In this document: one piece after another, positions 1 to 10,985 of the stretch | Numbering within the stretch: position 1 is the first letter of the stretch | How the letters are laid out: every line of letters starts with the position of its first letter | The notes under the pieces: generated by a model | The model's input: only the letters and a program-made list of their open reading frames with translations | The model's database searches: none | What the model was told of the DNA's origin: nothing | DNA from: Archilochus colubris | Taxonomy: Eukaryota; Chordata; Aves; Apodiformes; Trochilidae | Assembly: GCA_023079485.1 (NCBI GenBank) | Contig: CM041084.1 | Span: 68,791,709-68,855,708 of the forward strand | Length of the DNA stretch: 64,000 bases | Direction of reading: 5' to 3' | Position numbers and translations under genes: made by a program

Positions 1-3000
1 AGCATGCTGGGTCCTCAGGACTGCCAGGAGGACAGGGACAGAATGCACAGCCCTGCAGTCCTCTTGGGACATGTACGTTTCATGCATGTTCTCTCACCCC
101 TTCCTGCTATCTGGATCAAATAGAGCATTTTCTAAAATGTTTTCTTAGCACTCATATTTCTAAGACTCCATTAAAATGCTTTACATTATATGAAGTGTTA
201 CAGTAAGTGGGCTCAGACCATAAGAACTTGCATAAACCTTCGACCAACACCAGTTCTAAACTCTTGTTCACCTGCTTTTCACATTGGTTGGAACAGACCT
301 TTTAGATCACTGAGTCCAGCCAGTAACTTAACTCCATTGAGCCTAATGCTAAACCATACTCCTAGGCACCACTTCTACCTGTCTTTTAAACAAACAAACA
401 ATTCATTACTTTAAAAAAGAATTTAAAAGAAGATTCTCCTGGAGTATCAGATAGTACAGTTAGCCTGGAAAAGCTACTTGGAAGGCAAGATCCTTTGGTG
501 TGCACCTTGGCATTCTTGGAAAGCAGAGCACAGATGTGCCCTCCTTCACAGTGGGCTTATCCTTGCAAACCAGTATCACTACCAGTACTACCAATCCAGA
601 AATACTCATCCAGCGTGTGCCTTGGTGATGGCATGGAAGACACTGGGAAAGTTTTCCAAGATATTATAGGCTGAAATAAAACATCACATAAGCATATACA
701 AAGAACATGCACAAAAAAAAATGCTGTTGATTCCCTGGCTACAGCCTGAACATGGCACTTAAAATACAACCTCCTCTTTGCTCAAGAGTTCAAGAACAAG
801 GCTGCCAACAACCAGGGGATGATGTTGGTAAGAGGCACAGTGTCCAGAAGCAGCCAATCTCCTCTTGGGCTGCTTCTTGTCCTCTTGTTGTGTGACAGAC
901 CTGGTGTGTACATAGCCTCCAGACTATCCAATCTCATGCCTTCTGACACCTTTCCAATAACCCCAGATCCTCTTGTAATCTGGGAGATGAACAGTTTTAC
1001 ACTGAGAGAATTTTTAATATATATCTACCTTGGATACGGGTAGTAATACAAGCAATAAAATAAAAAAAGGTATACTTAAAATATTTTCCCCTTGTCAATT
1101 ATTTCCCCTCTAAAATGCATAGAATATATTAAAAACCTGATGCTTGTTGAATTTAAAACACCTCAGAGGAGGAGAGAAATTCCCACCAGATATGGAAATG
1201 TAGGGTTTGTCTGGAAATAAATGCAGCATTATAAATTAATGTTGAGGGGGATGTCTGTATTGGGTCAGGAAAAAATACTGCATTAGCAATACGAAGCATT
1301 ACTTTTTATTATAAATTAAGGCACAGTGCAGCAAGACTGTATGATTTGTACCAACCTTTCATTATGTCAAAAGCAACATGTGTGCCTAGTATTGTAGGAT
1401 TAGAGTTGCCTTGATAAAATGTTACTGTGTAAAGTAACATCTCACTTTTATAGAGGTTAACGCAGAAGGAGGAGTTAATACTCTACTAATGTAATTTACT
1501 GCTCCTTAAAGAGATCTATAAAGTCCACTTGGAAGAAAGACAACCTCTTTTGATATTAAAAAAAATAATAAAAATCAAACCCACTTGCAGATCAAGAAAT
1601 AATAAGGCGCAACTTGCACTACAAATATCAGCTACTAAAAAGTACAGAGGTTGTTATTAAGAGCAAAGTTAGACATATTTTCATAATGGTGCCAGCTCCT
1701 TTAATAGGAAACCAACATGAATATCAATTACACTGGTGCAACAAGAAGCTCGCTCAACACCCAACACTCCTATGGACCTAGCAGTTCAGGCAACAGGTCC
1801 TACCTCAGGTAGTTGGAGGTGATGATCCTTTGAGGTTTCATATAGTTGAGTTTGCCCTGCTTTTCTCATGCTATTGAACAGGAAAGACTAAGCTAGGCAA
1901 AATGTGCTTAGACTGCATTCAACTCTACAAAAAACCCCAAATAATTTGGCCTTGGAAACATTTCATATGAATAGCTAGGGATCTCCTAATTTTGCTTCCT
2001 CAGATACAGTACCAGAGACCCTTTAAACTGACTGTACAGTAGAAAACTTAGAAAGCAGATATGTGGGCCTGCTCACTTAAACACCACCCAATCCCTGTTT
2101 AATTAGGAGCAATGAAATGGCCATCAAGGTTGGTAGCAACAGGAGTTACCCTGTGAATCAGCAGGGCATGTGGGAAAGGCCCACTGCTGGGATCTCTTGA
2201 ACTCATCATCCTCAACTTGCATGAAGGAGGAAGGACTGGGAGGCTCTGAGGGAACCACCAGATGTTTTACACAGCCCTCATGTAAGCTGCAGGCATGGGA
2301 TGATATCAGGGATCCAAAGTTTACTTCATTCTCTTCATCCAAAGCTGCAGACAAATCTCTCCCAGCCACATGGCCAGGCTGACAGGGGATGGGGGATAAC
2401 AAAACTCCAGCAATGTTCATCTACCTCGCAAGTGTAATGTTCCTTATTCTCCTGAGGAAACAAACAATTGCTCCCGTTGCAGAAATCACAGAGATTTTGA
2501 GAGGAAGAGAGAGAGGAGTCAAGCACATGACAGCAATAAGCTTTCTTCACATACTTAACCTGGTAACCAAGTCAGCTCTCTCCAGGGGAAACTTAATGTC
2601 AGGCAAGGAAGGCCAACTGGAAAGTTCAGCTGCTCTATCTTTGGACCATTAATGTTGGCTGTTAGGTCAAGGCTTCATCCAAAAACACCTACAGCTAAAA
2701 TTCAAGTATTTCTGCTAAAACTAAAAGTGGCATATTAAGTGCACCCTGTAGGTTTGGGGAATGTTTCCTACTCAAACAAACAAAAAATCGTATTTTTTTT
2801 CCATACCCAGATCAGGAAAGAACAGTCATGCTGCTGATAACCAGTCTTCTTAATAATACACAGGATATTAGCAGATAGAGTACAATAAAAGTGAGCCCTG
2901 ACACTTTAATTTATCCTCTGAAATATTTCTTCTTTCAGTGGAATGACCTGAAATTATTGGAGGGCTAAAAACTGGTTCTGGGAATGCACTGCTCATGATG

Positions 3001-3435
3001 CCTTACTGACATGTTTTCAAATAAAAACAATTACTGTACAGTGAGGATGTTTCCACACAGACATAACAGCACCCTCAACTATTTTTTACTTCCAGTATAA
3101 ATTGAACAATTATGAGGTTTTAAAAGTGTCCCCAATAAATTTTAATGATCTGTTTTAAGAGATTTTTTCCCCTTATTAAAATTAAAACCAACTATGCTCC
3201 ACAGCTTTCTCAGAATGTGGTGCATTAGTCTAGGATTCAAATAAATCTGTAAATCATAGATTAGTTAATAAAGAAAAGCTATCTTGGTTATTACAGGTGG
3301 GGCTTGGTAGCATTACCTGTTATTAATGTTGCCTAACATTTACCAATAAAAGATTCTGCTTCCCGTTCTTTAAAATGTTGCCAAACACCATCTGACTAAA
3401 TAAAATTTTCTGAGTTCAAAGGCAGACACACCTTG

Positions 3436-3490
3436 TTTCTGTGGTTTTTGGGTTTTTTTGGGTTTTTAGGTTGGGTTTGGATTTTTTTCC
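3436..3490 (+). repeat. G/T-rich low-complexity tract
   Basis: Irregular runs of T5-7 alternate with GGG (TTTTTGGGTTTTTTTGGG, then TTGGGTTTGG) over about 55 bp. The short G runs could in principle form a two- or three-layer quadruplex on this strand, although the long T loops make it weak. Confidence 0.7.
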
Positions 3491-4042
3491 CCCACACTTT
3501 GGATAGGAAAAAAAGCAAAGAAAGGAAGGAAAATTGTCAACTGAAATGATCCAGCTGATCAAAGAATATGTTTCATTTGTATTAACTCCCCCATAAGCCT
3601 AAATAATTTTTTCCATTAACTAAGGATTTCCTTGTTCTACAATATTTGAAATTTTGCACGTAGAGGGATAGAGAATGCTTATCAGAACATTTTCATCAAA
3701 TTTGCCCTGAACTTGCTAAATTCATAAACTTTGTGTGGATTAAAATGGGAGAACTTTAATTAAAAAAAAAAGAAATCATGGTTTACCTATACTCAAGAGA
3801 GACTTGTGAGACCTTTGCTGTTAAATTTTGTTAAGATTCACTTTAAGGTGAACAAGCTCCATCCCACGATGGGGCTTGTGGTTTCCCTCTGGGCACAGGG
3901 GCAGCCTCAAGCAGGCTGTCTGGTGTACTCGCTTCCTAGGCCCAGGCAATCCCATCTCCCTCGTGAGATTCCTCTGTTTCCCACAGTCTCATCTGCACTT
4001 GCTCCAAGTTAAAACCACCACAAGACTGACTGGAAGGTGTAA

Positions 4043-4047
<5 letters not shown>

Positions 4048-4073
<26 letters not shown>
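4048..4073 (+). repeat. Pure T26 homopolymer
   Basis: An uninterrupted run of 26 T is followed by CACCCTGG. It could be the poly(A) tail of a minus-strand retroinsertion, but no source body or target-site duplication was recognised to its right. Confidence 0.9.
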
Positions 4074-5157
4074 CACCCTGGTCTTATATTGCTACCTACT
4101 TATGAGGAAGCATTGTCCTGCAGCATGCACTGACAGTGGCTGCAAGGATGGTATATATGATATATATGATGCATTAAATAGGCTCTCTGCTGGCATCTAT
4201 GTGTTTTCTTCAGATCCTATCATAATTACAAACATAGCTCCTCCACATGACCTTGTCATAATTTTACTTGGTTTTCCATGAAATGCCAGACAGAGCAGAT
4301 TAACTAAAATAACAGGAATACAGCATTGAATGTAAAGTTAATTCTGAAAAGTGTCTTAGTTTAAAATTCTACAAAAAGAACATGCTACAAAAGCAGAGTT
4401 TTTCAGGAGGACTTGTGTTATTTGAAGAGATACTGCATTCAAGCTCAATGGCTCAATTGGGTCACTCTCAAAAATATGACAACAATACATAATTTATCAA
4501 TCTGGAAACATTATACTTAAAAGAAGCCTTAGTCTAACCTTTCCATCACTCCAACTGAATTGTAGGACCACCGCTGTAACAAGACCACTTAGAAAACCAC
4601 CGGGGTGGCCTTGATAATAATACACATATCATTGTTGAGGCACAGGAAACTAAACCAGATGGTTTTGCTGAGGAAAGCACTTTTTTTTTTCCTTTGTAAA
4701 GCCTAAAAACACTAATAGGTCAAACACAAAAGTGGTAAGAAAGAAAGCTAAGGGAAAAAATATGGACATTAGAAAACTTTTTACAATTATATTCCCCTCA
4801 CATAAAAAAATAGCTGCAAGAAAGTAAAAAGGGGGAAATGGTGCTGTAGTTTGGGAAAAGATTAGGAGAGTTCTCTGCAAGGAAAAGGTCTAACAGCAAC
4901 ACTTACAGTAGGCACTGTGGATGGAAATCAATACCATATGATGTGTATTAGACAGAACACCTACATACTGTAATTAAACCCCTTGTACTTCTTCGTTTTT
5001 ATGTTTTAAATATGGAGCCCATTCATATCCATTGAAATAGTTCAATCTCTTACTAGCAATCTTATCAAACTTAAGGAGAAAATAGCACACATATGCATCT
5101 CATAAAATAGATGAAATTGAAAGTAACTTCCACAAGGTCATCCATGCACAAACAGAA

Positions 5158-5180
5158 ACATACATACATACATTCACATA
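5158..5180 (+). repeat. CATA tetranucleotide repeat
   Basis: About four copies of CATA (ACATACATACATACATTCAC) make up this short microsatellite, followed by a mixed CA/TA stretch. Confidence 0.7.
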
Positions 5181-5951
5181 TACACATTTATATTCAGGTG
5201 GTGTGTGTGTGCTTACAAACACCTGTATAAAGCATGTTTGAATTTTCCCACTTATGCTGTAGTTACTTAGAATCAAATTATTTACAGACTTTAGCATTTC
5301 AAAATGTCCCCATGAGGGACTTGACTTTGTTTGGTTTTCCTTTAATGTAGACTTCATCTACATGAGTAAAATTAAGATGACAGTGTGTTACACTGCTAGG
5401 AATTGCAAGTATTTCTAATAGTCAAGAAGCCTAATCTGATCTGCATGTACTGAAAGAAATACAAGCACTTCTATTGTTCATCCTTATTTACCAAAATGTA
5501 AGCTTTTATTTGGCATTAAAACCAAAAATTTTTACTACCACAGTTCTAAAACATGTTCTATCTTCATAATTCTATCTTTTTATCTTCTTGCATGGGACAA
5601 TGAAGAAGAAATTTACCCTGAGGAGAGCTTCACTCATCATTTGTGAGAGTTCATTTTGGTACTGCTTAGAAATAGCCTTGGAGAAAATGTTCAAAGTCTT
5701 GATTCCAACTCTCAAGTTCTTAACTAAAACCAGAGTTAAAAGAATGGTTTCTGAAGCCAGAAGTCAAATGGGACCACAGATGTCTGGTTGAGCCCATGGA
5801 GTCTAATGGGGTCTACCCGGACAGATATAAATGACAGAGAGAATTGACTGTGGGATCTCATGGGATCCTGTTCTGATTTTGCATGAGACACATGCATAAC
5901 AGATGCCTGTTTTGTGGCCACTGACACCACCTACCACCTCATTTCATAAGG

Positions 5952-6226
5952 GCATGTAGTGATAGGACAAGGGGTAATGGCTTCCAGTAGGAAGAGGGTA
6001 GATCTATGTCAGATATAAGGAAGAAATTCATTAGTGTGAGGGTGGTGAGACACTGGCACAGGTTGCCCAGGAAAGCTGTGGATGCCCCATCCCTGGAAGT
6101 GTTCAAGGCCAGGTTGGATGGGGCTTTGAGCAACCTGGGCTGGTGAGAGGTGTCCCTGATCATGATAGGGGGTTAGAACTAGATGATCTTTAATGTCCCT
6201 TCCAACGCAAATCATTCTAGAATTCT
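5952..6226 (+). mobile_element. CR1 LINE, 5'-truncated 3' end
   Basis: The sequence follows the avian CR1 3' region closely: a block around GGACAAGGGGTAATGGCTT, then AGGAAGAAATTCATTAGTGT, GAGGGTGGTGAGACACTGGC, ACAGGTTGCCCAGGAAAGCT, CCTGGAAGTGTTCAAGGCCA, and finally the AACTAGATGATCTTTAATGT and TCCCTTCCAACGCAAATCAT end. It finishes at a degraded ATTCT-type terminal repeat (ATTCTAGAATTCT). About 275 bp remain, which is the usual heavy 5' truncation, and no reverse-transcriptase coding part is left. Insertion is antisense to GMDS. CR1 is the dominant LINE of birds, so this is the best single lineage indicator in the window. Confidence 0.93.
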
Positions 6227-9200
6227 CTAAAATACACAAAATACTCTTGAATAACAGGATGGATCAAAAATCTTAACCCTCATACTCAAAGAAGTGCAGC
6301 ATTGAGAGTTTAAAAGTACTTACCTTTTATTAGAAGCTATTAACTTTGACCATAAAAATAAAGCAGTAAGAAGGGAAAATAATTTTTCACTTCAGTCTAT
6401 AACAAAAAGGTAAGCCTCATTTAAAAGCATGCCTTTAATTTCATGAGTCGATCTCATGAAGTTTTGATAGTTATACAGAGTGACATAATTGATACATCTC
6501 AAAAGATGACACAGCCTTTAACACTCCAAGAAAACAACAAAACAAAATTCAAAATGCTTTGGCCAACAGTCTTGCTATCTGAATCATTTTCTGATGAACA
6601 TGAGTAAAGTAAAATTTTAAAAAAATCTATCTGGCAAGAGCTTTTATATTTAAACACACACAAGCATACAAGAAATTATTTCCAAAAACAGAAGTGGTAG
6701 CAGATATCTCCAAGGGTCAGCCTCTCACTATTAGAATGGTGAATAGAAGAATCATGAATAAAAGACCAGGTGACACTAACTGGAGATTTAAAAGCAGAAG
6801 GCAACAGAACAGAATAGACTTTACTTTTTCAATTTCAACATGCATGAAATGCCTTATCAGAATAAAAATTACTGCCCATTTTGTTGTGCATTTTAATCAC
6901 AAAGTAAAGTACAAATCAGCACCAGTACCAATTAAAAAAAAAAAAGTAAGATGGAAAGTCTGTCTTCAAAAAGTCTGAATGTGCTTGGTTGGATTGTACA
7001 ATAACTTACTGTTTCACCAATTTATAAACTGTTCTTTTTTGCTTTGTTTTTTTGTTTACACTATTTAAATATAAATTAATGGAAGGTAATTGCCACGCAT
7101 TTAGAATAGCAAGTGGACCCTGACTTCACCATAGATTTAGGCACATGTTTAATTTAAAGCATTTAACTAGACCTGTAATGAATTGAACTGGAGCCAATTA
7201 TGACCCAGCTATGAGTCCTCTGTAATTATTGCTTGAAATACTGCTGGATTTCGATTGAAGGCAAAAGAAAACATTTCTGATCTGTGCAAATACTTAAATA
7301 CTATTAAAACCATTGCCTTTGACTTGTTTGTTTGTTCTTTTAACTTGTGTAACAAATATATTGATAGGCATTCCCACAGCATTCATCGGAGCAGTATTTG
7401 TGCTCCCTGCCCAGCACTGAGATGTGAGCAGTGCAACTAGAGAAAGCAACCTGAGGATCAGTGGGTGGTAAAGAGGAAAATGAAGGAAAGGCAGAAAAAG
7501 CCTCAGCTGTTGAATTCTAATACAAACTTGCTCTTTTCCCAGAGTCCCTTTCCAACATGACTATGTTCTATTTGTTGGCTTTCCCTTTACATTTTTACAC
7601 ATAAATGTGTATTTCATCCCCAAGAACAACACTTTAAGGTTTCATTTGTAGGCATAACTTCATGAGTTCATTTATAGTATCTAGCGCGTAGGAAATTAAA
7701 AACCCAACCAACTACTGATGGATTGATGGGCATTTTTTCAATGGTCCAAGTAAAGCCTTCCCAAGAATCTATATTTATTTGAAATAAAACTCTTGGGTGA
7801 GTGTCCAAGGAAATTTGTATGATGCCTTGTGTTTTATAAATGGCACAGAAATGAGTCAGAATGTTAAGCTTCCCATTGTACTACTATTTGAAAATACCCA
7901 GCAGATGGTTTACTAGCACTTCCTGCAACAAATAAAAGGTATCAGTTACCCTCACAAAACAAAATAGCACACAGAAGATTCATATATCAACAGTGCTGAT
8001 ATATTGTTTTTCCTCTTCCAGCTCAGTGGCATTGACTGTCATCTCTAATACCATCCCACGAGACTTGTGCTGGATTGCAGTAGAGTAAAAATAGAGCAAG
8101 GGTGAATAAGAGCCAGCAGCACCTTTTGCAAAAATGTTGAGTTACTAATATAATTTTAGGATAAAACTAATAACCCCCATTCCCCAAAGCTTTTGGAGCC
8201 AGCTTATTTCTATTTTGTTCTCTTCAAACACTGACTGGAAACTTTTCTTTCTAGTGAGTTGGACAGGCATCCCAGCCTTCACCAGCACAACGTTGCTGTA
8301 CCTGATTTTCAGTTCCTGCAGGTGGCAGTTCAAGTCCCAGCTGAAAGACCTAGTTCAACATATATTCCAATTATTATGCCCTGAGACAGACCTGTGTTTA
8401 AACATCGAACTTCCAAATCATCTGCTACTAAAGCTGACTTTAACCTACAGCTAGAACTGAGCATGGTCATTCCTTGGTGGTACCCACATGCTTCAGTGCA
8501 GCCATGAGCTTCCGTGCTTTACTGTGTGCATCTCTGCCCAAAATCACAGTGGCAGCTAGATGAGAGCCTGTGATCATAGCTCAAGCGTCCTGACTTCTGC
8601 TTGTGCTTTGTAACCACCAGATGTTCTTCACTCTGATACATACAGGATACGAAGTCCATGGGAGTTTGGTCAGCAGCTTTCATGACATCAGTAGTTGATG
8701 CATAATGTTTTATAGAACAACAAAAAGGAATGTATTTATGGTTTTGTTATTATCCCTAATAAGGAAATAAGGTGAAAAAAAACACAGTACATGGTCTAGT
8801 CTATATGCACATGTGTTACTTGTATTAATATCAATGGGATTTAGAAGTACATATGGAGAGGATATGATATATCCCAATGTGTTCAGCTATATGCTTAAGG
8901 AAGCTCCCCAAATGCTTGTAAATACGATCATGCTTTCTAACATAGCATATATTTATTTGAAAAATGTTAAATCTCTAAGCCCTACTTTCCAGCCCATTAA
9001 AGCCTCAAATAATTGTTTATTTCCAGTTTAAAGTTATTCTCTTTTTTAGCCATTAGAAGGCTGCCTGTAACAACATTTCCACAATATTCAGGGAATTAGA
9101 GAATTGATAGTAACTCTCCCATTATCTGAAGGAGTACCTCTCTGGGAAGAGAAATACTCAAGATGAACTATATTTTAGTGAGGAATTCTTTCCAGAAGAC

Positions 9201-9274
9201 TTTGGGACAGGCCCAAACCATGTAGCTGAAAGGTCTGGAATGCTACTTACACAACAAACATGTGTTCGTACCAT

Positions 9275-9338
9275 AGACCTTGGACAACTACATTCCTTCT
9301 GGAGGCCAAAGGTCTTGAAGGCTACTTATCCTTCTGGA
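9275..9338 (+). repeat. Degenerate tandem duplication, about 29 bp units
   Basis: Two related units occupy 9275-9303 and 9310-9338. They share the skeleton AG-CCTTG or GTCTTG, then CTACnTn, then the identical end TCCTTCTGGA. The similarity is moderate and the event is old. Confidence 0.45.
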
Positions 9339-9560
9339 TAGACTTGTTCTCATTTCTCTTTCTTTTTTTAAGGTTTGAACATAGGATATAGGTCTGACCT
9401 GCTAGGCACAAGACCTTTGTTCTGGATTTCCCTTATGGAAGAAGACATCAGAATTCATCTCACAATTTATGATCTGGTGAAAGTTGCCTTGAAATGAGAT
9501 AGCAGAAGTATTTATAGAATACCCAAGGCTTGTTAACAAATTATTATTTGTTGTAATAAT

Positions 9561-9587
9561 CATGAGCATGAGCTCATTATGCTCATG
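9561..9587. repeat. Inverted repeat with 9 bp arms
   Basis: Arms CATGAGCAT (9561-9569) and ATGCTCATG (9579-9587) are perfect inverted copies around a 9 bp spacer that itself contains GAGCTC. Confidence 0.8.
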
Positions 9588-10857
9588 CAACTGATCATTT
9601 TATTTGGCTTATCTTTTACTGTTTTTACTTCCTTTCAGTTAAGACTTGGTAACTGACTGTATGCACGTCCTTGAGTACATTTTTTTCCATTAAAAAGATG
9701 ACTGAGATGGTTTACTGGATTAACTGCTTCAACTAATGTTGTAGCCACAAAAACAATAGTCATGGAGAAATAGTTACGACATTTGTGGTGCCCCTAGCAC
9801 CTTACATGCAAATACAGTGCAGAACCAAGTCAGCTGCAAAAAATCACCTTCTTTGCTTACTTCATGTAGCCTTTTTGGTGCCGAGGTGATATGGCTCTTT
9901 ACTTTTTAAAATATCATAATTTTATTTTGCTTTCTTTCTGTTTTTTGGTTTTTTTGAACATAAACAAGATTTGAGAGTTCAACTTTTATTTACCTTTTAA
10001 ATCTCAACTTACAATAAAAATCCCAAATCATGCTTTTTCCTACTGAAATACTTTTTACTTTGTAATAGAGAAAAACAAAACAAACAATCATCATCTTTTT
10101 AAACTACATCAATGAATGGCAAAGCCAAATCCGGTTTCCCAGCAAGGAATTATTAAAAGCCAGAAATAGTCCAATGACCACAGGAAATCTTTAAGCACCA
10201 AAATGGGGACAAAAGTCTCCTGGGGAAAAGACAATATGTCCTACATGGTCATTCATGTCTCCTTGTTATACAATACAGGGGTACTGTTTGTTTGTCTGCT
10301 TAAGTAGATGTGTGGAATAAAATTAGAAATAAATCCTGAATACAAAAGCATTTCAAACACTAGATGCAGACACATGCATTGTAATACCTACCATCACAAC
10401 TTTGTTATGATGCTTCTTTCTAATGTAGAAGCAGCTAGACCTTTGATCATTAATATATACATCACTCTTGCCTCATTATAATAAAGGCCACCAACCTCCA
10501 GCAGGATCTTTGACTTCAGGTCATATTGCATCTTGCTGCAATTTTAATAAAATTTGTCAAAACAACAGGAGAAGTACTCCAAAATAGATTCACTTTAAAG
10601 TCAGCCCCCTTCCCCAGGAATTCAGTCAAGGAATGTAAACCCAAAGATTTATTTTTCCATTCAGGTCATGCCTGGGGTAGACTGCTGTGCTACTAAATTC
10701 CCTATTCTAAAATCAAGAGCAAAACAAAGTTAACAGGTCTCAATAGGCAAAAACATCTTAAGATGGCCCTCCGTGGACCATGACCCAAAATTATAGCAAT
10801 GAGCATTATCCCAGCCACGAAGGCAACTCAGAAAAAAGCACAGGGCCCACAGCTTAC

Positions 10858-10985
10858 CTCAACGTAGTCCTTGGCATGGCCCCAGTCTCTCTTAGCATCC
10901 AGATTGCCCAGGCTGAAGCAATCCAGCTGTCCAAGATGAATCTTCGCTACCGATCGGCTAATTTTTCGAGTAACGAAGTTGGCCC
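10858..10985 (-). CDS. GMDS: GMDS coding exon 6 (human residues 215-257)
   Basis: This 128 nt exon carries two bases completing Gly215 and 42 full codons, ending exactly on a codon boundary at Glu257. The acceptor is TTCTGTTCTAG (AG at 10986-10987) and the donor is GTAAGC (10857 downward), both strong. The translation runs [20 protein letters not shown], then [20 protein letters not shown], then VE. It matches human GMDS except Tyr231 to His and Glu236 to Asp, by recollection of the human sequence. The GANFVTRK and [10 protein letters not shown] blocks are strongly conserved from bacterial GMD to human and contribute to GDP-mannose and NADP binding. The following exon (human AMWLMLQNDEP onward) was not found to the left and should lie outside the window. 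Confidence 0.97.

Larger units (their letters stand above)
1..10857 (-). other. GMDS: GMDS intron after exon 6 (partial, 5' part in transcript order)
   Basis: This is non-coding intronic DNA. It begins in transcript order at the strong donor next to exon 6 and continues past the left edge of the window. It contains a G/T-rich tract near 3.44-3.49 kb, a T26 run at 4048, a CATA repeat near 5.16 kb, the CR1 element at 5952-6226, a degenerate 29 bp duplication near 9.3 kb and a 9 bp-arm inverted repeat at 9561. Reading frames of 60-100 codons occur on both strands but show no recognisable domain and are expected by chance. I see nothing else in the remaining stretches. Confidence 0.85.

Noticed and set aside
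8290..8345. tRNA-like or SINE B-box at CAGTTCAAGTCCCAGC
   Set aside because: Only the B-box-like motif is present. No A-box at the right distance was found upstream.
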